NCBI RefSeq assembly: GCF_000316515.1
Contig: NC_019675.1
Location: 1,265,964-1,329,963 of the forward strand
Source of the DNA: Cyanobium gracile PCC 6307
GTDB lineage: Bacteria; Cyanobacteriota; Cyanobacteriia; PCC-6307; Cyanobiaceae
DNA length: 64,000 nucleotides
Direction of reading: 5' to 3'
A program made the translations under genes and the position numbers. A model generated the notes under the pieces. That model did no database searches and had not been told where the DNA came from. It was given only the letters and a program-made list of their open reading frames with translations. Each line of letters opens with the position of its first letter. Positions within the stretch are counted from its first letter, which is position 1. Below are positions 18,388 through 26,757 of this stretch, piece after piece.

Positions 18388-18825
18388 GTGCCACCATTTC
18401 TATCCACCGCAGGGCTGCAATCCCTCCATTCCAATCTTTCTATCCACGGGGACTGTGAAGGGGTGGACGCAGTGGCCACTCCACTGCACAGCAGCCAACC
18501 CATGGCCTCATCCACATCCGCCTCACCAAACAACTCGATCGCCTCGAAGAACACCTCAACTGCAGAGGCACTGGCACCCAAGCCATCCCCAGCTCCCCAC
18601 CCCCTGAAACAACCCATGCTCGGCACAGCCGCCATAGCGGCAGCAGAGCAAGCTGGTCAATACCACTCCCTTGGTCCTGTCTACGCCGGCATCGGGATGG
18701 TTGGTGATTTCTCCTTGGAGGTGGGCTTCCAATCCGGGGAAGGCCAGGAGCAGCAGCGATCGGGGATCGGCTTCTTCGTCCGCAGCGATCACATCGCCAA
18801 GCGGTACGTGAATCTGATCATCTGA
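18388..18825 (+). CDS. Hypothetical protein
   Basis: Predicted 145-residue protein from GTG 18388, with GAGGGGA directly upstream; ATG 18502 is an alternative start. The first 70 residues are Ser/Ala/Pro-rich and of low complexity. The last 65 are glycine-rich and end in a hydrophobic stretch. Codon third positions are strongly GC-biased and second positions are not, which supports coding on this strand over the antisense readings. A strong terminator follows at 18861. I do not recognise the family. Confidence 0.45.
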   Translation: MPPFLSTAGLQSLHSNLSIHGDCEGVDAVATPLHSSQPMASSTSASPNNSIASKNTSTAEALAPKPSPAPHPLKQPMLGTAAIAAAEQAGQYHSLGPVYAGIGMVGDFSLEVGFQSGEGQEQQRSGIGFFVRSDHIAKRYVNLII

Positions 18826-19471
18826 TTGAACTCACCCCCTGAGTCTCCAGCTCAGCACCTATGCCCCCTTCTACGGGGGCATTTCTTTCCTTCTCCCGCA
18901 GCTCCCCTGCCGCCTGGATTGCTGCCGCCAAAGCAACTCCACTGGCGGCATAGGCAGCGAGTGGAGAACCGATGCCGTACTGACGCATCAGCTCACCAGC
19001 GTTGGTATAGGCATGAGAACGGCCTCCCCCCAATACCGCACGTCTCAAGGCAAGGGTGCGCTCCAGATCCACATCACCCCTTTCGCTGAGCCCAGCCCGG
19101 TAAGGACCCCGGCCGAGCAGGGTGGTGATCTGCATCACCCGATCCTCATAGCCGAGGCCAGCCTGATTCATGCGTGAAATGGCTTGATTCAACCGGCCCA
19201 GATCGAAAGCTGGATCCACATGCTCCCCAAGAATCGCTGCCGATCGAGGGGTGAGCCTGCCGCCATTGCCTTCCAACTCCTCCACAACCATTCGGGCCAG
19301 ACGCACCTGGGTGTCGTCCGCGACCACGGCATTGCCTCCCAGCAGTCGCTCGATCGGCCGGATTGCCGCATCCGTGAGAGCGTCATTCCAACTGCCAACC
19401 AGAGGATTGTTCAGCACAAGCTTCATCAGTCCCTGCTGGAACGACTCTCCTGCCGCCTTTCGCTGAACCAT
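18818..19471 (-). CDS. Hypothetical protein of mobile element
   Basis: Protein of about 217 residues from ATG 19471. The frame is open 39 codons further upstream, but that would run through two hairpins and into the ArdC-like gene, so the internal start is preferred. The sequence is mostly helical, with an Arg/Glu-rich middle and an Ala-rich hydrophobic helix near the C-terminus (AAYAASGVALAAAIQAAG). Third-position GC is high, supporting real coding. It converges on the preceding gene and overlaps its end by 8 bp, so the terminator of that gene lies inside its 3' end. I see no known domain. Confidence 0.5.
   Translation of the reverse strand: MVQRKAAGESFQQGLMKLVLNNPLVGSWNDALTDAAIRPIERLLGGNAVVADDTQVRLARMVVEELEGNGGRLTPRSAAILGEHVDPAFDLGRLNQAISRMNQAGLGYEDRVMQITTLLGRGPYRAGLSERGDVDLERTLALRRAVLGGGRSHAYTNAGELMRQYGIGSPLAAYAASGVALAAAIQAAGELREKERNAPVEGGIGAELETQGVSSIR
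18861..18890 (+). terminator. Rho-independent terminator
   Basis: ATGCCCCC (18861-18868) pairs with GGGGGCAT (18875-18882) across a 6-nt loop, followed by a T-rich run. It lies 36 bp after the stop of the 18388-18825 gene and supports that gene's strand. Confidence 0.7.
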
Positions 19472-19500
19472 CAGAGCTGCATGCCTCTGGATGAAGGGTA

Positions 19501-19547
19501 AGCCCCTCTCCGGGGGCTGTTCGTCGGTGCTCCGCCAAGGCGGAGCA
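19501..19547. terminator. Two adjacent hairpins upstream of the ArdC-like gene
   Basis: The first hairpin pairs AGCCCC (19501-19506) with GGGGCT (19513-19518). The second is a perfect 9-bp inverted repeat, TGCTCCGCC/GGCGGAGCA (19528-19547). They lie between the divergent starts of the minus-strand gene and the ArdC-like gene, and may insulate transcription or act as an operator. Neither is followed by a long T run. Confidence 0.4.
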
Positions 19548-19566
19548 TTTCCTTCGAACACTTGCC

Positions 19567-20574
19567 ATGACTTCCACATCAGCCCCAAAGGACTGCCAGG
19601 CCATTGATCAATCGAGCGCCCCAGGCACTGGACATGAAGAGCGCCTGACCCACTCCCTCATCGAACTGATGGCCAATGGCGTCAATCCCTGGCGCAAACC
19701 ATGGAACCCCAACCGTGGTGGCTCCCATCGCAATTTAGTGACCGGGCATCATTACACCGGCGGCAACCCAGTCCTACTGGAAATGCAGATGGCCGCAAGA
19801 GGATCCGAGCTGCCACTGTGGCTTGGGTACAACCAGGCCAAGGAACAGGGGTGGAGCCCCCATAAAGGCAGCAAGGCCTGCATCATCATCCGACCGCAGT
19901 TCAACCAATACGAAGAACTCGATGCCGATGGCAATCCCCAGCGAGACGCCAATGGCGAACCCGTGATCACCACGTGGGTGAGCTACAAGCCAGCTGCTGT
20001 CTTCAATGCCGCCGACCTCCACGGCGACGGTATTGAGAAAGCCATCACCAAGGCCCTCGGAGATGTCAAGCCCGTCCCTGAATCGCAGCGACTTGCTGAG
20101 GCCCGGGCGGTACTACAAGCCTGGCCAGTGCCCGTGATCTACGGCACCGACTGCGCCTGCTACATTCCGGCATTGGATCGGATACAGCTCCCAACTGCAG
20201 GCAGCTTCCATAGCCACGAAGCTTTTCTGGCCACCCATGCCCATGAAGCGATTCATTCCACTGGTGCAGCCAAGCGTCTGAACCGCGATGGTGTGGCCAG
20301 GCGGCATAGCTTCGGAAGCGAGGCCTATGCAAAAGAGGAGCTGATCGCTGAACTCGGGGCCTTCCTCCTGACCCAGCGATTGGGCATTGGCAGCAACAGT
20401 GAAAACCATGCAGCCTACCTCCATCACTGGATTCAGATTCTCCAGGAAAGTCCACGAATCCTATTCAGGCTTCTCAGCGATGCCACGAAGGCAGCGGATC
20501 TTATCGCGTCAAGCGTCAGCCAAACCGCGGCCGTAAAGGGGCCAAAGCCAAGCCCTATCTTGGTGAGGAGCTGA
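19567..20574 (+). CDS. ArdC-like antirestriction protein with zincin metallopeptidase domain
   Basis: Protein of 335 residues with the two-domain architecture of ArdC-type antirestriction proteins. The N-terminal single-strand DNA-binding domain (about residues 25-160) has the characteristic NPWRKPW and GSKACIIIRP segments. The C-terminal MPTase-PolyVal domain has HEAIH at 226-230 and a Glu-rich helix, YAKEELIAELGAF, near 255-266 that should supply the third zinc ligand. Such genes are carried by conjugative plasmids and integrated elements and protect incoming DNA from restriction. Here it lies about 1.6 kb from a DISARM system, which suggests the island moved as a mobile element. A terminator follows. 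Confidence 0.85.
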   Translation: MTSTSAPKDCQAIDQSSAPGTGHEERLTHSLIELMANGVNPWRKPWNPNRGGSHRNLVTGHHYTGGNPVLLEMQMAARGSELPLWLGYNQAKEQGWSPHKGSKACIIIRPQFNQYEELDADGNPQRDANGEPVITTWVSYKPAAVFNAADLHGDGIEKAITKALGDVKPVPESQRLAEARAVLQAWPVPVIYGTDCACYIPALDRIQLPTAGSFHSHEAFLATHAHEAIHSTGAAKRLNRDGVARRHSFGSEAYAKEELIAELGAFLLTQRLGIGSNSENHAAYLHHWIQILQESPRILFRLLSDATKAADLIASSVSQTAAVKGPKPSPILVRS

Positions 20575-20700
20575 ACTATGAATGAATCTGATCACCTCGG
20601 ATGAGATCTAAAACCCTGGAGATTGATTTGGATCCAAGTCACAGTCTCATCACTCAAGACGGGATTGAACATCCCAACTCTGGCGTGACATTCTGACAGC

Positions 20701-20733
20701 AGGCCCTCGACTTTCCGGGGGCCTTTTCTCTAT
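20701..20733 (+). terminator. Rho-independent terminator of the ArdC-like gene
   Basis: AGGCCC (20701-20706) pairs with GGGCCT (20719-20724), followed by TTTCTCTATT. It lies 127 bp after the stop codon. Confidence 0.65.
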
Positions 20734-21070
20734 TCTGAAAAATCCAAAACCTATCCCTTTCCTTCAACAGAAGCCATTAAAGAAACAGATGGGTATTCAT
20801 CTTCCTGCGAAGATATCATTGTGAACATTTGACCATCGCCGCCGCCTGCAAGACCGCTCAGTTCCTGCGCCTGACCACCGGCGAGGAGACCTGACCAGCC
20901 CGATCCACAACCTGCTACCCGGCCTCCTGACCTTTGATCTGGAGACCCAGATAGACCTTTCCCCTCTCTGCTTCTCTCTCAAGGCGTCCGCCTCAAGAGA
21001 AGGCCCATCAGAGCAGACCTCTCCGAGAGAACCTTACCAGACCCCGCAACACCCCCTCTCTCATCCGCGC

Positions 21071-21180
21071 CACGATTCGCGCCACGATTCGCGCCACGAT
21101 TCGCGCCAACTCACGATTCGCGCCAACCCCGTGGCGCGAATCTTTTCAGTCATACCAATGGATTTCGGGATTCGCGCCAA
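21071..21180. repeat. 12-bp direct repeats (CACGATTCGCGC), iteron-like
   Basis: CACGATTCGCGC is repeated head-to-tail at 21071, 21083 and 21095, and again at 21112. The core GATTCGCGCCA recurs at 21169, and an inverted copy, GTGGCGCGAATC, lies at 21131-21142. The surrounding stretch from 20734 to 21149 has no convincing gene. Tandem copies with one inverted copy look like iterons or a repressor site of a mobile element. Confidence 0.7.
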
Positions 21181-21443
21181 TTCGCCAACCTCCAGGGCAC
21201 CCTCCATCGCAACCCCTCCCGCCCGCTAGATGCACCCCCGCGCATCCGCGCACGCGGGCGCGATCTATGTATGCCCCCAAAACCAACCCTTTCGTGCCTG
21301 TGAACGTAAGTGGCACCGCAGTCCACACACTCCGCTCGGGACTCGATCAGTGCAGGTAGATCCCAACCACTGGCAGCTGCACTCCACTCGTCTGCGCCGA
21401 CTCGTTTGCGACAGAGTTCGATGATCTGAGGAGGACGGGCCAT
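21150..21443 (-). CDS. Possible small protein with CxxC
   Basis: Open frame of 97 codons starting MARPPQIIELCRKRVG, with GGGGAG six bases before the ATG. It contains one CVDC pair. The C-terminal third is Arg-rich and runs into low-complexity sequence near the repeats. Codon bias is inconclusive, so this may be chance. Confidence 0.22.
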   Translation of the reverse strand: MARPPQIIELCRKRVGADEWSAAASGWDLPALIESRAECVDCGATYVHRHERVGFGGIHRSRPRARMRGGASSGREGLRWRVPWRLANWRESRNPLV

Positions 21444-21704
21444 AGCGCTCCCCAGAAGCCCTTAGACGGCCCAGGAAGGCGGCTGGAAACCCAACAGCGC
21501 GGGCCCCACTCCTCGCGATTCCCAGCCCCGCAGAGGGCCTTCCAGGGCCAACTTGACGTTGGACATCGATGACCTTGGAAGAAGACCCAGCGCCTTCCTG
21601 GCTGGGCTCGCACGAATGGACCACCTTTGCAAACGCTTTTGCAAACAGACTTCGACCGGAATTCCGAAAAGACAGTAACGGCAATGGATTACAAGCGAGA
21701 TCAC

Positions 21705-21751
21705 CCTGCATGGCATGCAGGGGGTCAGCGGTTCGAGTCCGCTTGGCTCCA
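21705..21751 (+). other. 3' half of tRNA-Ala(GGC): attachment-site remnant
   Basis: The sequence reproduces a tRNA from the anticodon stem to the discriminator base. CCTGC/GCAGG encloses loop ATGGCAT with anticodon GGC (21712-21714). A 5-nt variable loop follows, then T-arm AGCGG-TTCGAGT-CCGCT, acceptor strand TGGCTCC and A at 21751. No D-arm or 5' acceptor strand exists upstream, so it cannot be a functional tRNA. A 3'-half tRNA copy is the usual trace of integration by a tyrosine recombinase into a tRNA gene. The intact tRNA and integrase would be expected at the other end of the island, left of the window. Confidence 0.8.
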
Positions 21752-21864
21752 TTTCATTGGTACAGGGCTCCCCTGGGGCTTCTTTGACCGGTCCCCTGGG
21801 GGGCCTTGTTGCTCTGGTCAAGCTGGCTGAGCCGGAAACGGCTGCCGCCGGTGCGGCCGACAGG

Positions 21865-22302
21865 ATGGCCCGATCCCCTGCCCTTTGCCCCTTGGCCATC
21901 CGCCACCCTTGGGCCCGATGGCGGCGACGTCGGGCCGCCAGCCTCGCCGCGGGCCTGGCGCTGCTCGTCCCGTCCATCGTCCCCTCCATCGGCCGGGCGG
22001 GAGGGATCGTGGAACCCAACAACGGCTCCCTGGCGCCGATCGATCGGGAGGCCTTCCGGCAGGAGTATGGGCAAGAAGGCCTGTTCCGGCTGCGGCTGGG
22101 GGTGGATGCGGCCGAACAGCCTCCCAGGGCTGGCGCTGGCGCCGGGGCCACTCCCAAGCCCTGCCCTGCCGCCAGCTGGGGCGGCTCGCTGCAGAAGCAG
22201 CGCTACGACGCAGCGATGGGCCTGCGGAAGTACTACGCCGCCGGAGAGGCCCTGGGGGAATGGCGGCGGCTGTGTACCCCCACGACACCCCCCACGCCCT
22301 GA
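21865..22302 (+). CDS. Putative secreted protein
   Basis: Protein of 145 residues from ATG 21865. An Arg-rich n-region (WRRRRAAS) followed by a hydrophobic stretch ending near RAGG forms a likely signal peptide. The remainder is short and Ala/Gly-rich, with a central KQRYDAAMGLRKYYAAGE helix. It is the first gene right of the tRNA remnant and converges on the sulfatase gene. No family recognised. Confidence 0.5.
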   Translation: MARSPALCPLAIRHPWARWRRRRAASLAAGLALLVPSIVPSIGRAGGIVEPNNGSLAPIDREAFRQEYGQEGLFRLRLGVDAAEQPPRAGAGAGATPKPCPAASWGGSLQKQRYDAAMGLRKYYAAGEALGEWRRLCTPTTPPTP

Positions 22303-22328
22303 ACCGCATCAGGGCTGTGGCCCCCGCC

Positions 22329-24893
22329 TCAGTCACTGATGGCCTTGGTGCGCATCGCCGCCTCCAGGGTCCTGATCTCTTCCGGCGACAGCTTGGGCCG
22401 ATCCAGCTTGAGGGTGAGCTTGTTGAGCGTGCCGGTGAAGCGGAAGGGTGGCTGGTAGTCGGCGTCGTTGACGCCGGTGAGGGTGTCGGAGCCGATGTCG
22501 AAGCTTTCGTCCCACTGCAGGATCATCGGCAGGGTCTTCGGCATCGTCTTGGTGGCCACCGCCTTGCCGTCCACCTTGAGGGTGCCGGTGCCGGGGCGGC
22601 CGACACCGCTGAAGTCGTTGAAGGCCAGGGTGCCGGCCCCCTTGCCGTCGTAGACGAAATAGAACTCCACCTTGTGCTTGCCAGGGGCAAGGGGCTCGCT
22701 GCCCTCCCACCTGAGGCGCTCCAGATCCACCATGTTCCACACCCACACGGGCTTGCTGTTCTTCAGGTAGAAGCCGTAGCCGCCGAAGCGGCCGCCGGAG
22801 GTGAGCAGCATGCCCTCGGCGCCGCCGTCCGGCACCTCGATGTCGGCGGTGACGGTGTAGGAGGTGTTGAGCAGCACAGGCGAATCCCCTTGGGGCAGCC
22901 CCACCATCGGATGGGTGTAAACGAATTCGCTGCGGGAGGCGGTGATGTTGGGCCGGGGGGCCACGATCCGCGCCGCCACCGAGGCATCGAGCGGGAACAC
23001 CTGGTACTTGTTGGCTTCAGCGATGAAGGCCGCCTTCATCTCCTTCAGCTTGCCGGGGTTCTGGGCCGCCAGGTCGGTGGTCTGGCTGAAATCAGTGTTG
23101 AGGTTGTAGAGCTCCAGGGTCTGGTTGTTGAGCGGATCGGGGTTGGCCGGGCCGAAGGCGTCCCAGGGGGCCCGGTTCACCTTGGTGCTCAGCAACCAGC
23201 CCTTGTCGTAAAGGGCCCACTGACCCATCATCTCGAAGTACTGGCGCTCGTGCCTGGAGGGCGCCTTGGGATTCTTCCCATCGAAGGTGTAAACGAAGCT
23301 GGTGCCCTCGATCGGCTTCTGGGGGATGCCATCCACCACCTCGGGCGCCTTCAGACCGGCCGCCTCCAGGATCGTCGGCACCACGTCGATCACGTGCACG
23401 AACTGCTCCCGCAGGCCCCCTCGGTCCTTGATGCGGGCCGGCCAGGACACCACCATGTTCTGGTTGACCCCGCCCAGGCGGGAGGCGTTCTGCTTGAACC
23501 AGCTGAACGGGGTGTCGAAGGCCCAGCTCCAGCCTGCCGACATGTGGTTGTAGGTGAGATCTGTGCCCCACACATCGAAGAACTTCATCTGCACCTCAAC
23601 AGGCAGCTTGTTGAGGCCGTTGAAGAAGGCCACCTCGTTGGGGGTGCCCAGGGGCCCGCCTTCGGCGCTGGTGCCGTTGTCGCCGTTGATGTAGACAATC
23701 AGGGTGTTGTCGAGTTTGCCGAGATCCTCGAACTGCTGGATCACCCGGCCGATTTCGTAGTCGCTGTAGGCGGCGTAGGCGGCGAACACCTCCACCTGAC
23801 GGATGAACAGTTTCTGGGCCTCCGGGCTCAATTGGTCCCAGGGGGTGATCACCTCGGCCGGCCAGGGGTCGAGCTTGGCGTCCTTGGGGATCACGCCGAG
23901 TTTCTTCTGGTTGGCGAAGATGCGCTCCCTCAGTTTCTCGTAGCCGTCATCGAAGAGATGCATGGCATGGATTCGGTCCACCCACTCTTTGGTGGGGTGG
24001 TGGGGCGCATGGGTGGCTCCGGGGGCGTACTTGATGAACAGCGGCTTGCTGGGGTTGATCTGGTGCATCCGGCTCATGTAGTCGATGGCGTCATCGGCCA
24101 TCGCCGTCACCAGGTTCCAGCTGCCGGGTTCCTTGCCCTCGAAGGGATAGATCTGGGTGGTGTTGCGGAACAGGTTGGGCTGCCACTGGTTGGCGTCACC
24201 ACCCACGAAGCCGTAGAAGTATTCAAAGCCCATGCCGGTGGGCCACTGATCAAACGGGCCGCTCTGGCTCGCCTGGAAGGCGGGCACGTTGTGGTCCTTG
24301 CCGAACCAGGCGGTGGAATAGCCGTTGTCCTTGAGCAGGCGGCCGATCGTGGCCTTGTCCCGCTCGAGGATGCTGTTGTAACCGGGGAAGCCCGTCGATT
24401 GCTCCGAGATCACCCCGAAACCGGCCGAGTGGTGGTTGCGGCCCGTGATCAGGGCGGCGCGGGTGGGAGAGCACAGCGCCGTGGAGAACATGCGGTTGTA
24501 CCGCAGCCCCGCCTTGGCGACGCGGTCCATCGCCGGCGTGGGGATCACCCCGCCGAAGGTGCTGGGCACCCCGAAACCGGCGTCGTCGGTGATGATCAGC
24601 AGCACGTTGGGTGCACCCTGGGGCGGGGTGATCCGCGGCGCCCACCAGGGCTTCGCCTGCAGCGCCCCGTCCTTGATCACCCCGCCGAAGGGGGGCGCCG
24701 GGGCCGGCAGCTGGTTCCCGGAGATCGTGGTGGTGGCATTCGGGGCTCCCGGCGTGCCAGTGATCCGCTGGGCCAGGGCCGGCACGGCGCCGAACGACCA
24801 ACCCAGCAGGGCCAGCGCCAGGCACGCGGGCACCAGGCGCCGCAGCAGGCGACCGAGCGCAACGCTGAAGCGGGTCAGGGGACGCTCAGGCAT
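22329..24893 (-). CDS. Arylsulfatase, exported
   Basis: Type I sulfatase of 854 residues, hydrolysing sulfate esters. An N-terminal signal-like segment ends near residue 42 (ALAQ). The sulfatase signature C141-S-P-T-R145 carries the Cys to be converted to formylglycine, and ITDDAG at 101-106 supplies metal ligands. The C-terminal 250 residues form a beta-rich extension typical of large AtsA-like enzymes. The start overlaps the end of the upstream formylglycine-generating enzyme gene by 8 bp, so the enzyme and its activator are co-produced. The substrate is unknown; sulfated polysaccharide or sulfate scavenging is an inference. Confidence 0.92.
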   Translation of the reverse strand: MPERPLTRFSVALGRLLRRLVPACLALALLGWSFGAVPALAQRITGTPGAPNATTTISGNQLPAPAPPFGGVIKDGALQAKPWWAPRITPPQGAPNVLLIITDDAGFGVPSTFGGVIPTPAMDRVAKAGLRYNRMFSTALCSPTRAALITGRNHHSAGFGVISEQSTGFPGYNSILERDKATIGRLLKDNGYSTAWFGKDHNVPAFQASQSGPFDQWPTGMGFEYFYGFVGGDANQWQPNLFRNTTQIYPFEGKEPGSWNLVTAMADDAIDYMSRMHQINPSKPLFIKYAPGATHAPHHPTKEWVDRIHAMHLFDDGYEKLRERIFANQKKLGVIPKDAKLDPWPAEVITPWDQLSPEAQKLFIRQVEVFAAYAAYSDYEIGRVIQQFEDLGKLDNTLIVYINGDNGTSAEGGPLGTPNEVAFFNGLNKLPVEVQMKFFDVWGTDLTYNHMSAGWSWAFDTPFSWFKQNASRLGGVNQNMVVSWPARIKDRGGLREQFVHVIDVVPTILEAAGLKAPEVVDGIPQKPIEGTSFVYTFDGKNPKAPSRHERQYFEMMGQWALYDKGWLLSTKVNRAPWDAFGPANPDPLNNQTLELYNLNTDFSQTTDLAAQNPGKLKEMKAAFIAEANKYQVFPLDASVAARIVAPRPNITASRSEFVYTHPMVGLPQGDSPVLLNTSYTVTADIEVPDGGAEGMLLTSGGRFGGYGFYLKNSKPVWVWNMVDLERLRWEGSEPLAPGKHKVEFYFVYDGKGAGTLAFNDFSGVGRPGTGTLKVDGKAVATKTMPKTLPMILQWDESFDIGSDTLTGVNDADYQPPFRFTGTLNKLTLKLDRPKLSPEEIRTLEAAMRTKAISD

Positions 24894-25905
24894 GGGTCGT
24901 CAGGGCGGGAGAAACGAGTCGGAAACCGATGTGGGAGGTGCCGGTGTCGGGGCTTTCGGCCTCCCGCGCCGCCGGCCGGTAGCGGCTGCAGTAGTTGGGG
25001 GCGCACAGGAAGGAGCCCCCCTTGATGACGTGCTTGGCCACCCCGGGCTCCCGCGGATCGCTGCTGGCGGCAGGGTCAGCCAGCACCGGATCGTCCTGGC
25101 CGGCGAGGCGATCGTGGCCGGGCCGGTACCAGTCCGCCGTCCACTCCCAGACATTGCCGGTCATGTCCTGCAGTCCGTAGCCATTGGGGGGGAAGCTGCC
25201 CACCGGTGCGGTGCCGGTGAAGCCATCGTCAGCGGTGTTACTGACGGGGAACTCCCCCTGCCAGGTGTTGGCCAGGCCGGGGCGCCAGGTGTTGCCCCAG
25301 CTGAAGGCCCGATCCCGCAGGCCGCCCCGGGCGGCGAACTCCCACTGGGCCTCGCTGGGGAGGGCGGTGCCGGCCCAGGCCGCGTAGGCCTCGGCATCCG
25401 CCAGCGATACCTGCACCACCGGATGGTCGAGTCGGTCGTCGATGGAGCTGCCGGGGCCCTCGGGGTGGCGCCAGTCGGCCCCGGGCACCCACTGCCACCA
25501 GCTGAGCTCCGCCAGGGGCTCGCCGGGGGAGGGCGGCCGGAACACCACCGAGCCGGGGCGGCGCTCGGCGGCGGACAGCTCCGGGAACTGCTCCTGGGGC
25601 AAGGGCTGCTCCGCCTGGGTGCGGTAGCCGGTGGCGGCCACGAAGGCGGCAAACTCGCGGTTGGTCACCTCCGTGCGGGCGATGCAGAAGGGCTGCAGTC
25701 GCACCGACGCCTCCGCCTCCTCCGGCAGGCGGCCCGCCGCGCCGATCCGGTAGCGGCCGCCGGGGACCGGCGCCATCGCCGGCGGGCAAAGGTCCGCCGC
25801 CGGGGCGGGAGCGGGCCACAGCAGCACCGCCCCCATCCCCAGAGCCAGGATCAGCAGGGCGGCCAGCACCGGAAAGCTCCAGGCCTCTGGACGATGAACA
25901 AGCAC
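24886..25905 (-). CDS. Formylglycine-generating enzyme (FGE/SUMF1 family)
   Basis: Protein of 339 residues from GTG 25905. It converts the active-site Cys of type I sulfatases to formylglycine. An N-terminal hydrophobic segment (residues 12-38) suggests membrane anchoring or export. The domain runs from PVPGGRYRIG to the C-terminus. The two catalytic Cys are in GGSFLCAPNYCSRYRPAAR at residues 301 and 306, the same 5-residue spacing as in human SUMF1, so this looks like a true FGE and not only a FGE-fold protein. It overlaps the sulfatase gene, its evident client. Confidence 0.9.
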   Translation of the reverse strand: MLVHRPEAWSFPVLAALLILALGMGAVLLWPAPAPAADLCPPAMAPVPGGRYRIGAAGRLPEEAEASVRLQPFCIARTEVTNREFAAFVAATGYRTQAEQPLPQEQFPELSAAERRPGSVVFRPPSPGEPLAELSWWQWVPGADWRHPEGPGSSIDDRLDHPVVQVSLADAEAYAAWAGTALPSEAQWEFAARGGLRDRAFSWGNTWRPGLANTWQGEFPVSNTADDGFTGTAPVGSFPPNGYGLQDMTGNVWEWTADWYRPGHDRLAGQDDPVLADPAASSDPREPGVAKHVIKGGSFLCAPNYCSRYRPAAREAESPDTGTSHIGFRLVSPALTTHA

Positions 25906-26232
25906 GGATTCGCTGCGCCCTGCGGATGGCTCACGGCCAGCATTTTGGGGGCGTCAATGAGCGGTTCAGGGTGGCATCGATCACCTTCGACACACTCGTT
26001 GGCACGGCGGATTGACCCAACCGATCGGCACCGCCATCGGCCATCCGGCCGCCGTTGAACGCAGGACGGCAAGACTGTCGCAGCGGCGCAACAGTGCGGC
26101 GCGGATCCTGTCAGATAAGGCGTGAAACGTGGCACGCTGACCCCTCCCAAGATCAGACCCAGGCCCGAGGGCGGCGGAGGCACAGACGGCCGCCTGCCTT
26201 CACGACCCTGCCATCGATCCGCACCCCCACCC
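25906..26232. other. Intergenic region between divergent FGE and pilin-like genes
   Basis: About 330 bp with no gene that I can support. It must contain the divergent promoters of the sulfatase operon and of the pilin-like/AraC unit. I see no clear operator or conserved RNA structure. Confidence 0.4.
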
Positions 26233-26757
26233 ATGACCTTCCCCTTGTTCCGCCACGCCCGCCCGACGCTGCTGGCCTGCCTGGCCGTCGGCATCGCGGC
26301 GGCCTGTCCCGGGGCCGGGGCGCAGCCGCAGGCGAGCCCTGATCAGACGGCGGCGCTCAACGCCGTGGCCCGGATGATGGAGGCGCAGCGCACCTACTAC
26401 CAGAAGAACGGCGCCTTCCGGGCCACGGTCTCGAACATCCAGCAGGATTTCGGCATCACCCTGCCGGCGTCCTTCAATTACGCCGTTCGCACCACCACCG
26501 AAGCGGCCTACAGCTATGTGATTCCGGCCCAGTCCCCCAAGACGGGCCAGCTCAATGCCTATGTGGGAGCGGCCTTCCTCACGCCCACCCAGAATCCCCG
26601 GATCACCACCATCATCTGCATGAACATCCAGCCGGGCCAGATCCGTCCCGCGGACCCCCAGCTCGTGCTCGGCAGCCTGGTGGCCAACCCCACCGGCCGG
26701 ATCGTGCAGTGCGGCGATGCCTCGGTCGAGGTCACCGCCTCGATCGTCAACGAATGA
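26233..26757 (+). CDS. Exported type IV pilin-like protein
   Basis: Protein of 174 residues from ATG 26233; the frame is open further upstream but the signal peptide starts here. A hydrophobic signal runs to about residue 30 (AGAQP). The segment NAVARMMEAQRTYYQKNGAF resembles the N-terminal helix of cyanobacterial pilin-like G/H proteins, followed by a beta-rich domain with two Cys (IICMN and IVQCGD) that may form a disulfide. It lacks the usual prepilin G/FTLxE cleavage motif, so it is probably secreted and not a pilus subunit. It overlaps the AraC gene start. Confidence 0.6.
   Translation: MTFPLFRHARPTLLACLAVGIAAACPGAGAQPQASPDQTAALNAVARMMEAQRTYYQKNGAFRATVSNIQQDFGITLPASFNYAVRTTTEAAYSYVIPAQSPKTGQLNAYVGAAFLTPTQNPRITTIICMNIQPGQIRPADPQLVLGSLVANPTGRIVQCGDASVEVTASIVNE

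Noticed and set aside
18369-18792. Minus-strand frames opposite the 18388-18825 gene, including an amphipathic helix
   Set aside because: Third-position GC bias, a ribosome-binding site and a terminator all favour the plus strand.
21265-21711. Minus-strand open frame of 148 codons overlapping the tRNA remnant
   Set aside because: It reads through the tRNA sequence and has no ribosome-binding site or recognisable pattern.
21656-21751. Functional tRNA-Ala gene
   Set aside because: There is no D-arm or 5' acceptor strand; only the 3' half is present.
21885-25025. Plus-strand open frame of 1046 codons across the sulfatase gene
   Set aside because: It is rich in Val, Gly, His and Gln as expected from antisense reading of GC-rich DNA, and the minus strand encodes a complete sulfatase.
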